Positions 55,201 through 64,000 of a stretch of DNA of 64,000 nucleotides are shown in pieces. A program made the translations under genes and the position numbers. The stretch covers positions 44,499 through 108,498 of the forward strand of contig JAFEMH010006921.1 of the NCBI GenBank assembly GCA_022495995.1, in the 5' to 3' direction. The notes under the pieces were generated by a model that did no database searches, had not been told where the DNA came from, and saw only the letters and a list, made by a program, of their open reading frames with translations. This stretch comes from Adenophora triphylla var. japonica. Taxonomy: Eukaryota > Streptophyta > Magnoliopsida > Asterales > Campanulaceae. Within the stretch, counting starts at the first letter, position 1. The number at the start of each line of letters is the position of its first letter.

Positions 55201-56310
55201 CAAGTGCACTTTCGGTGTAAGACGAGGTAAGACGGGGAATCAAGTAGATCCCCGTAAAATCAAGGCGATAGTTGAAATGAAGCCACCGGACACCGACGTA
55301 AGTGAAATCCTTCATGGGAAGATCGCAATACATAAGCCGCTTTGTAAATCACCGACCTTGATCCGCGAGCCGATCTTCAAGTTGATGAAGAAAATGCCTA
55401 CACGTAATGGACCCGGAATGTCGCCTGCCTTTGAACAGATTAAGGCATACCTTGTGAATCCCCAGATTCTCTCGCTTCACCACACCGGCCAAAAGCCACT
55501 CTTGCTATATCTAACTGTCACGGATACAAAGAATCGGGGCTATGCTAGCTCAAGAGAAGAAAGATTCCAAAGTCGAAAACGCCATCTATTTCGTAGCGTA
55601 AAGCTCCAAGGAAGCGGAACTCAATTACTCGCTTGCGAGAAGACTTTGCGCATTTGGTCCGGGTAGTGGGAAAGTTGAAACACTACATGCGGTCTCACCC
55701 GATACATCTTGTCTCAAGAATAGACCCCATCAAATATCTCGTTCGACAAGCCTTCCATCTCCATGAGGTTGGCAAAATGGTCGTTCTTTTTGGCCGAATA
55801 TGACATCACTTATGTTTCAAGGAAATCCGTAAAAGGACGCATAATGGCGTAACATCCGGCCGATTTCCCAAGTGATGAGTCCCGAGGACTCGAACCTCAA
55901 TTTCCGATGATGGAATCTTTCGCTCTAGAAGGAGAAAATCGCCGGCAACTCTTCTTCGACGGGCATCAAACAAAAGGGGGAATGGGATAGGAATGCTTCG
56001 GTCGATCCTACCGACGAACACACCCCCATAGCAAAAGCAAGGCCGAACTTCAAGTCACCAACAATGCCGCCGAATATGAAGCTTGCATAGCCGGGTTGGA
56101 AGCCGCCCTTGAAAGAAATGTCAAGGAATTGGAGGTGTAGGGTGACTCTGCCCTCATCATCAATCGTGTCTCTAACAAATGGAAGACCTTGGATCCGGGT
56201 TTGCGTATATCATGCTTACATGGAAGAACTAGTGGCTCAATTCAAAGAAATCGCCTTTCATTACCTACCAAGAGACCGAAACAGTTCGCGAGATGCTCGG
56301 CTACACTAGC
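55201..56310 (+). pseudogene. Element B RT connection and RNase H
   Basis: RT thumb region includes KAYLVNPQILSLHHTGQKPL near 55440. The RNase H signatures are QLFFDG near 55935, then AAEYEACIAGLEAAL at 56069-56113 (catalytic Glu), GDSALIIN near 56140 (catalytic Asp) and FHYLPRDRN near 56265. All are in different frames. Degrades the RNA strand during reverse transcription in active relatives. Confidence 0.83.
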
Positions 56311-57720
56311 CTCTCTTGTCGAAATACCCGAAGGAAAGTCTCGTTAAACCCTTCGTAGCCTGGGAGAAGAGAAAACCCCGCCTATTGCTTCAAACTGAAG
56401 CGGAAGCCGAACCGATCAATGATCCCCTGGTACACTCAGTTTTACCAATACCCGAAGGATGGCGAGGCCTCTTTCAAAAATGAAGAGGGGAATATAAAGA
56501 AGGAATCAAAGCGAAAAGTCCTCGCCCTCGCGGCTCGCCTCCCATTATGTTCTTTGGGAAATATGCTATACAAGAAGCGTTATCAAGGCCCCTCCCCGCG
56601 ATGTATCGAAACAAGAGGCTACCGAACTCATGAAAGAAATACATGGTGGTACTGCGGCCCTCACATGAATGCTCGAGCTCGATGCAAATCATACTCGAGA
56701 ATGGGGTACTTTTGGATCTCCATGGAAACCGACCGCATCCGGTTCGCTGTCAAAAGCCGCGACAAAATGTCGCCGATACTCAAATCTTAATCACTTGCCT
56801 CCTCACGAGTTATACCGCATGACAACCCTTGGCCTTTCGTCACTTGGGGAATTGATGTCATAGGCAAAATCACACCATCAGCAAGAACGCCACGAGTTCG
56901 CCCCGGTAGCCGTGGATTATTTCACCAAGCTGGGTTGAAGCCAAGTCCTACAAAATCCTCAACTCAAGGAAAGTAGCCCTCTTCATCAAAGAAAACATCA
57001 TGTGCGTATACGGGTTGCCACCGAAATCATCTCGTATAATGGACCCCACTTCAAGGGGAATGCGAAAACTGCCGGCGGAATTCCGAATAACCCGTCACAA
57101 GTCATCTCCCTACAGCCCCAAACCACCGGAGCCGTCGAGGCAAAGAAACAAGACTCGGGAAAATATCATCCGGAAAATGGCTGTCCAAGGCAGAGATTGG
57201 GCCCGAGAAGTTACACTGCACTCGGGGCTACGTAACATCGCAGAACGGCAATCGGGGAAACACCGTTTGCCTTACTCACATACGGAATGGAAGCCGTACT
57301 CCCAATCGAGCTAGAGATCCCCTCGCTCCGTATACCGCTGGAAAGCCAGCATCAACGAGGTCGAATGGCTCCAGAGTCGCCATGACGAATTGGCCCTACT
57401 AGATGAACGCCGACCGAAGGCCATGGAACACATCCGAGCCTACCAGTGGAAGAATGGCCGTAGCCTTCGACAAGAAAGTAAAGCATCGGGAAATCCGAGA
57501 AGGGATCTCGTTTTAAAGAAAAGCCCCCCATCGTATCAACCCCTCGCCGGAAAATGGGAGCCTCGTCTGGTCGGGCCATATGTCATCCGTAAGATCTTCT
57601 CCGAGGAGCCACGCAACTCGCGGACCTCGACGGGAATCCCTTTGTACACCCAAAGGAATGGTGACAAGCCGCGCGATACTACGCGTAAAAAAAACAAAAA
57701 AAGTGGAGTGCTAAAAGAGT
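56311..57720 (+). pseudogene. Element B integrase
   Basis: N-terminal zinc region HMNARA near 56670 and RRYSNLNHLPPHELYRMT near 56780. The core starts with GIDVIGKI (Asp codon at 56854). The second catalytic Asp is replaced: IISYNGPHFKG reads TAT at 57035 where GAT (SDNG) is expected. The glutamate is in AVEAKKQ near 57140. The C-terminal part has HIRAYQWKNGR, LVLKKSPPSYQP, KWEPRLVGPYVI RKIFS-type sequence ending near 57690. No chromodomain. Several frameshifts. Confidence 0.85.
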
Positions 57721-57912
57721 AATACCTAACTAGGTTAAAACAAAAGGGCGGCTAGGTAAAAAACAAAATAAAAACAAAAAAAAAAAAGAGTGCTAAAAGA
57801 GTAATACCCAACTAGGTTAGAAACCCGAAAAGGGCGGCCTAGGTAAAAACATGTGGCTGCACTAAAAAAAAAAAAAAAAAAAAAAAAAAACAACAACAAC
57901 AACAATAAAAAG
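57715..57912 (+). repeat. Duplicated post-pol motif and A-rich spacer of element B
   Basis: GAGTGCTAAAAGAGTAATAC then CTAACTAGGTTAAAAC and GGGCGGCTAGGTAAAA, repeated about 80 bp later with CCAACTAGGTTAGAAACCCG and GGGCGGCCTAGGTAAAA. A poly-A run and (CAA)n follow. Confidence 0.8.
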
Positions 57913-58679
57913 AGTTCACCTGTGTGAACTACGAAGACTCCGAGCTCCTCAAAATGAGGGGAACGTAGGGCACTCCTGGGAACGGTTCGGCTCCTAAAGC
58001 ACAAATAAAAGCCATACTTTGGCATCAATGGTGTCAATTGACTCCTGTAACCATGTAGAAAGCGTCTCGAAAAACTACTAAAGCAATTCAAATATTCATT
58101 ACAAGTTAAAAGCTCTTTCGGGATGAGTCTAAGCCCGATTCATTCCTTGGCAATCGGCAAACCTCGCTAAAAGAAAACTAAGATACATAATCAAACTAAT
58201 GTGTCACTACGCCACCTTCGCAGACGAAAGGAATACTCGGAAACCTCGGTAGTCACTCCAAGCCACTCGCATCGGCCTCTCCCCTCTTTCTTCCCCTTCG
58301 AGTGCTTCTTTTCCTCGAACAGGAAAAATGTCGGTGTTCCTCCTACCAAGCTTTTATAGGGGAACAGTGGTCTATCAAACCAGCCTGTCGTCAGTGGCCT
58401 TAGTAGCCCTAGCGTCATCCCTCATCTCCCCGTAGCCTAGCCGGCAGCATAGGGAGCCCTCCTCTCCCGTCTCCTTGACGTAAGCCTCTATAATTCGGCC
58501 GCAGCCGTCTCCGCCTCACCCGTCATGAGGGTCTGGCCCTCGCCTCGGCCCTCCCTCCTCTCGTAAGGGCCAGGTCGGGTCCGCACCCACAATGGCCTCA
58601 CGCACGTCTCAAAATAGCCACCCGAGTCTCTCCCGGATGCCTCTCTAAGTACCAATCCAGTGTACCCAGTGAATTACCG

Positions 58680-59842
58680 AGGAATACTCTGGTCTTTGAC
58701 GCCACGAGAATAACACCGAGGAGGAAAGGCATCATACCTCCATGCCGGAAAGAAGAAATGGAAACACCGAGGAATCATCCATGCAAACAGGAGCCACCAC
58801 CCTGTGGCTATATCATCAAAAGCCCTCCAAAGGAACACTGCGTCTGAGCCAAGAGCTGTCTCGAGAACTAAAGCCGGAATATAGAAAGCTGACTGCGAAA
58901 GCCCGGAAGCATGACCACATGGAGACCCGTCTGAAGCTAATCTGCGAGTCTCCACTCCGCCAATAGAGGCACCCGAGCCATCTCGATATCTTCACACTGC
59001 GACCTTGCGCCATCCAACGCCCTCCCACGAGCCCCGATCATCAAAATCTACATCAACACCTCTCCTGGCAAAAGTCCAAGGCACGATCATATCGAGAGGT
59101 TTCCCGAAGAACCCCAAACGCTCCACTTCGGCCACGGGGTCGAGAGAGCGGGCTGCCGCCCGTGCATTTACCGTCTTCCGTAGCTAATGACCCTATCGAG
59201 AAAGCATGAAAAGTCTCCCAGAATCAAAGGAACGACATCTACGCCCGGGCGACGGAGTGAACGGACGACATCCAAGCAGGCGAGATCAGGTGCGCCGTAT
59301 CCCGAGGAATAGACCATGAGCAGGTGCCCAAACATAAAGTGCAAAGGCGTCCCAACGGGCATCATCCAGAGCCTAGGCCCCTGTGCCTCGGGAAGACCGG
59401 AAATACTCGAAATGATCGGGACCGCGGATCATACCTTGCGCTTTCCTCCAGAGGAAAGATGAGAGGGAGGACGCATAACTGATGTCAACAAAAGTTAGCT
59501 CCCTCTCGGGCGAAGGGAACCGCTATCTGCTTTTCCCACTCTCCGACCTCTCCAAGCAAGGCCCGAAATTCTTCGACGATCGGAACAATCTCGAATTTGA
59601 AGGAAGAAGCGCAAAAGACATGCCTCCTAGTATCCCAAAATGAGGAAGTTAAGCCCTCAAAAGCTCATAATCCGGAATCAATTCCTTCGAGAGACCATAA
59701 GCACTTCACCTTGTACTGCTTTCTTCAAAGAAGGACCTCCTCTCATGCATGATCTCCCGGGACCCAATCCTTGAATTTGTTGAAAAAGCGACATTTAGGA
59801 TTCTTGGGATAATTTTGATGGAGCTTTTCTAAAGTTTTCCAT
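58680..59842 (-). pseudogene. Opposite-strand PMD-like ORF in element B
   Basis: ATG at 59842 (MENFRKAPSKLSQES) read leftward, with several frame changes. The diagnostic part is SFWDTRRHVFCASSFKFEIV followed by PIVEEFRALLG (about 59650-59540), the plant-mobile-domain entry motif. It continues with VGTPLHFMFGHLLMVYSSGY and LDVVRSLRRPGVDVVPLILG, then near 58990 EDIEMARVPLLAEWRLAD. Opposite-strand ORFs 3' of integrase are known in the Tat lineage. Function in the element is unproven; host PMD proteins act in silencing. Confidence 0.6.
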
Positions 59843-59849
59843 GGTTTTT

Positions 59850-60395
59850 CTCTCTTTCTCCCAAAATGGTCGTGTTTGAATTGAGGTTGAAGAGGATATT
59901 TGAATTTGAAATAAAGCAAGACCAGGTCCGGTAACCAAAATTAAAGGACAATGTCGGAAAGCCGTCTCTATCCTGCGCGGAGCATGATTGTCCACTGACC
60001 AGGAATGGGAAAATTCTATGAGTCAAACAAGTCACATCAAAAGCAGGAATATTCCAGTCCCGGCTGCTCAGAAACCTCGTGCAAAAAAAAAAAAAAACAT
60101 CCCCAAACTACGGTCCATATACCAAACACTCTTGCAAAAAAAAAAAACCAAGGCTCATGCAACACCTTGCATTCATATACCGTATTGCATTCATGTAAAA
60201 TAAAATCCTAAATTATTACATTCCTAAAAAAGAAAAAAAAGAATGTGCATAAAAAAAAAAAACAAACAAACATCAATAAAATCCTAAATTATTACATCCA
60301 TAAAAAAATGTAAAAAAGAACATGTGCATAAATTTGTATGCAAATCTAAATCTCAATCTCAAATCTCAAAAAAAAATCAACTCTGAGTCTCCAGA
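59850..60395. other. A-rich spacer in element B
   Basis: Low-complexity stretches of A-runs and (CATAAA)-like sequence, with AATAAAATCCTAAATTATTA repeated near 60200 and 60277. No gene seen. Confidence 0.5.
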
Positions 60396-62470
60396 TTGCC
60401 CGATGTCTCGCCTCGGCCTCTTACTGACTCGGGCTCGCTCCTCAGGAGCCCTGAAAATCACTGGGCTCGTAGTCGTCTCCGTCTCCGAGGAAAGAGGCTC
60501 CATCAGACCAAGCCGGCACGCTCATTGATAAGGCAAGCAGAGATCTCGCTGAAAAAATCGTATGTGTCCCAGAAGGTGAAGGCGTCGGACTCACAGCACG
60601 TACGAAGACGGCCAGCCATGCACAGGACGTGTGCTGCCAGTGTGGATCCTGAGAATGGCCGGTGATCAGAAGGCGGCACCAAGCGGGGATGAGAAGAGAG
60701 GAGAGCGAGGAGTCTCTGAGAAGAAGTCTACCGAAGGCCAGAATAGGGGAAGCCTCCCGGGTGCGACGGGCGCCGCATTTATTAGCTTTGCTCTAGCACG
60801 AGGAGCCCCACATGGCGACCATCCTCTGATGAATCTCTTGGCCCCGATCACTTTAGCTTCGTCGGCTTCTCATGACGATACCTCAGCGCACAAAAGCAAA
60901 AGCGTCAAAAAAAAAAAGTGATGCTTGCAAGATGATGAAGCAAAAGAAAGAAAAGAAGCGTAAAAAGCCATTACCTTCATACCGGACGAGGCGGAAAGCT
61001 CGTGCAAATGTAGGCTCGAAATTTGAGGATGCGCACCCTCGATCGGACCCCACATCTGGATATAGGAAAAATCCGTCAGAAGTGCAGCGGGATCCCATGA
61101 CCCCTCCCTGCTATCCAGGAACACGAGGCATCCTCGACCTCCTCAAGAAGCAGGTCGCATATGGCTGATGCGTGAAATCCGAGAAATCTTTGGCCGGCTC
61201 AAGTGGCATCATCCAGGTCACGGGCCCGATCGCTCGGAGTGCAATCACTTATCGGCAGGAGGCTCCACAGGGTGTCCTCAAGGCGAGTTCACGCCATCTT
61301 TGGCGCGTCACCCTCTCTCCCGAGACAATATGCGCCCGCGAGTGAGACCTCTCAAAATCCTCCCATTTGCCGCACGATCGGATCTCGGCGCCACGCCGGG
61401 TACACGCCACCTGAAAGCGATCCCGGGGAAGGAATATCATCCCCTCATACATCTCGGCCTCAGTCGAAGGAAGGCAATCATGAGTACTGAGAGTCGTCGC
61501 CCCCACAGGCTTATCTTACTCAAGGGCATATGGACCAAGGCTGCACATGTAGGATGCGCCCAGAAAACGATACTCATGAGCTACTTGCTTAGCCACATCG
61601 TGACGATGGAAAAACTCCAACGCCCCACTGCGAAGGTAAAAATCCAATCAATCCGAGTGCAAAAGAAAAGTGCGTACTCAAAAAAAAAAGGGAAAGAAAA
61701 CAAAAAGAGAGCTTTATACCTCAGAGGGCAAACTCAGGCGGTCTGATGCAAAGCTGCGGCCTTCGGTGGCATGCTGTCGAGGCAAAAGTAAAGCTACGCA
61801 CTTGGCCAGCCCTCTCCCCACGAGACATCTCACGGCCCCGTCTCCATGTCCTCCTCGGACCTCAGCAAGGCAAAAGCCAGCAGTCCCACCAGCCTGTATG
61901 CCACGAGGGGGTGCTCGAAAAGCAAACCACAAGAATGCCCCGCCTTGTCAGTCGTTCCGGCGCCTATCCTCTCCTCCCGGCCTACTAGCTCGCTATGGTC
62001 TCCACGATCACTACAGCAGGCCACGGCATACTCCATCCCCGTCCCCTTTTTGGGAATAGGGGAAAATCCCGAGAAGAGCTGCGAGATCGGCATCGCGTAG
62101 CCATCCCCGCCACTCAAATGCTGCCACACCGCCGTGCGTGCTACAAAGAGACGGGGCCCATAGTCGCGGCGTGAGCGGAGGGCGTGGTAGCCTCGCCCCG
62201 GAAGAAGTGAAAAGGGTGTGGGTCGCGTCCCACAAATGCTGCCTTGAGCAGGCATGAGCCCCCTTGCTCTTAGGGAACTTGACCGGCCCCCTCGAAGCTT
62301 TCAGCGAACTCCCGAGGCCCGAATCTCCATGACAATGCTGTCTCGGACTCGGCCCAGCTCCTCGGCCCGCTTTGTCCAAGAAGCTAGATCCTTGAAGTCA
62401 ATCACGGACTCCATTGATCCTCGAGTCTTCATTTTGTTGGTACTCAAGTCCACCCAGCGGTTTCCGCCAC
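60396..62470 (-). pseudogene. Second opposite-strand coding-like region in element B
   Basis: GC-rich minus-strand frames with protein-like stretches: STNKMKTRGSMESVIDFKDL near 62440, RLFVARTAVWQHLSGGDGYA near 62140, SWDPAALLTDFSYIQMWGPI near 61080, and a polar end with KRPRRDIGQSGDSE near 60400. No domain can be named with confidence; the SWDPAALLTDF part faintly resembles the C-terminal half of PMD proteins. Frames change often, so it is decayed if it was a gene. Confidence 0.35.
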
Positions 62471-63500
62471 TATAAAAGAAAAAAGGAGAGAGAAAATGTA
62501 AAAAAAATTTGCATTTGCATTTACACAAAAAAAAAAGAAAGCATACACATGCGTTAAAAAAAAAAAAAAAAATTTCGACATAACGGCATGCTTGACATCT
62601 GATAGGCATGCGGCCCCATTTTTTCTCACAGGAAAGGCAACGAGTTTTGACCAAATCTCAATGCATTAAATCAAAAAAAAAAGATGCATTCCTATGAAGT
62701 AAAAACTAGTCACATTTTCATAAAATAACATGCATACCATCCATCATAAAAAAAAAAAAAAATTGCATACACTTTGCATATCATCCATCTTACATGCAAC
62801 GGGAGGAAAAATCAAATCCACTTTTCCAAAAAAAAATATATCTAAACATACATACATCCCATATTGGCAAAATGCCCATTCTTTCCAAACAAAATGCATG
62901 CATTGCATCATTCATCAATATCAATATTCAATTTCAAAAAAAAAAATCATCAGTATCGTAACATCACATTATTCAATTTCAAAAAAAAAAAAAAAAATCA
63001 CAATTTTCGAATTTTTCACATGCAAATTTCGAATTTAAAAAAAAAATGGCGAAAATGTGATTCTTTTCCCAAGCAAAATGCACATTTTGGGTTACTCACA
63101 TAATCATCAAGATTCAAAGACAATGAACATCAATATTCAATTTTCAAAAAAAAAAAATTTCAAAAATCACCTAAAATTCAAATTTCAAACAAAAGAAATC
63201 AACAAAGGGATCAAAGGGTTTCGAGTATGCGTTCGGAGATTCGAATCAAAGAAGCTGATATGTTGCCCGACGTCGGGGTAGAGGCTCCTCCGTAATACGA
63301 TTAGAAGGATTGCCAATGCCTCCTCATAGGACGAGCTCCAATCGCCTCTCACGCCACAAGACAGCGTCCTTGGACATGAAAAGCGCCTTCCACAGGTGTT
63401 CCATTGCTTTCGAAAAATCGAAGAAATCGGAAGATTTTGAAGCTTTTGGCTTAATGATAAATGGCGGTACTCCTCGGTTTTTCTCTCTCTCTCTCTAGTC
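62471..63500. other. A-rich spacer in element B
   Basis: Repeated A-runs with CAATATTCAATTTC-type motifs (62920, 62973, 63140). A short minus-strand ORF from about 63404 (MEHLWKALFMSKDAVLWRE) may be the start of the opposite-strand gene. No other feature. Confidence 0.4.
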
Positions 63501-63689
63501 ACAATTTCAAAAAGCTGAATGGGGAAGAAGAAAAGGATGTTAGCCTAATTAATACCCTGACTTCCGGCTCCTATCCGCATGGATGAGGATTGCACGAGTC
63601 AAAATGACCCTTTTGCCCCTTAAAATTTCGGGACTCTGCAATTCGGTCCCAAACATGAGTTAACAAAGTTAACCAAAGTCGGCCCCTTG

Positions 63690-64000
63690 TCATCAAAATC
63701 CTTCCCGGCGGTCAAACGTAAGGCCAAGGTGCCACAGAAAGATAACGAGGATCCCAGTATCTTTCATGAAGCCGTGATCAAACGTAAGGCCAAGGTGCCC
63801 AGGAAAGATAACGAGATCGCGTATCTTTCATCAAAATCCGTAAGGATGCCGAAAGATAACGGATCCGTATCTTTCATCAAGGCCAGCGTAAGGCAGTGCC
63901 GAGAAAGATAACGAGATCCAGTATCTTTCATCAAAAATCAACCCGGCCGATTAGCGTAAGACCGATTTGCCCCTGAGAAGATAACGAGATCCCGTATCTT
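63690..64000. repeat. Five hairpin repeats near the 3' end of element B
   Basis: GAAAGATAACGAGATCCCGT then ATCTTTC, at about 63739, 63804, 63851, 63903 and 63976, joined by CATCAAAATCCGTAAGGCCA-type linkers. Each unit is an inverted repeat GAAAGATA..TATCTTTC with a GATC centre. The array reaches the window edge. Confidence 0.85.

Larger units (their letters stand above)
48477..64000 (+). mobile_element. Element B: Tat/Ogre-like Ty3/gypsy retrotransposon, right end outside window
   Basis: LTR, the same primer-binding 19-mer as element A, leader, defective gag, protease, RT (YVDD box), RNase H, integrase, and a >5 kb post-pol region with opposite-strand ORFs. It interrupts element A just upstream of A's RT. 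No second LTR appears before 64000; the closing hairpin repeats suggest it is near. Heavily frameshifted throughout. Related to A but lacks A's second protease and module expansion. Confidence 0.85.

Overview
This is nuclear DNA of a flowering plant with a large, transposon-rich genome. The evidence is interstitial TTTAGGG-type telomeric repeats, Stowaway MITEs, a CACTA (En/Spm) transposon, and nested Athila-like and Tat/Ogre-like Ty3/gypsy retrotransposons. It is probably a eudicot, but the species cannot be named from sequence alone. Only two short ordinary gene candidates are seen, both near the left end: a truncated DUF674-family ORF (47-568) and an unrecognised single-pass membrane protein with its own TATA box (2447-2962).

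Positions 0.9-8.1 kb hold a ~122 bp minisatellite, purine tracts, and a GAGCTCG-rich inverted-repeat element carrying a Stowaway MITE. They also hold three short elements that end in doubled palindromes, an ATT microsatellite, a ~100 bp satellite and the 3' end of an RTE-clade LINE. From 8.13 to 26.47 kb lies one CACTA element, or a mosaic of them, transcribed leftward. It contains decayed TNPA-like and TNP2 genes and a third decayed gene with a plant mobile domain (PMD). It also has a ~620 bp hairpin, three tandem smaller hairpins and a promoter at 21.6 kb. Its right subterminal region is swollen by ~960 bp of AAT triplets, ~1.9 kb of CCACATG-type heptamers, degenerate telomeric repeats and a split DnaJ (HSP40) pseudogene.

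From 27.7 to 29.6 kb is a fragment of a PF04195-like transposon gene. A Tat/Ogre-like retrotransposon (element A) begins in it at 29631. Element A is interrupted twice. The first insertion is element C, a complete Athila-like element at 33280-41246 with a GATGA target duplication. Element C lacks pol but carries fragments of two host genes, Dicer-like and leucyl-tRNA synthetase. The second is element B, another Tat-like element, from 48477 past the window's right edge. Element A encodes two retropepsin-like domains separated by weakly repeated modules that B lacks. Element B has a decayed pol, and 3' of it on the opposite strand a PMD-like ORF.

Insertion order: A entered the PF04195-type element, then C and B each entered A. 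Nearly every TE reading frame is broken, so the window is largely a fossil record. The most notable observations are the host-gene capture by element C, the double protease of element A, PMD-type domains in unrelated TE classes, and the composite simple-sequence block inside the CACTA terminus.
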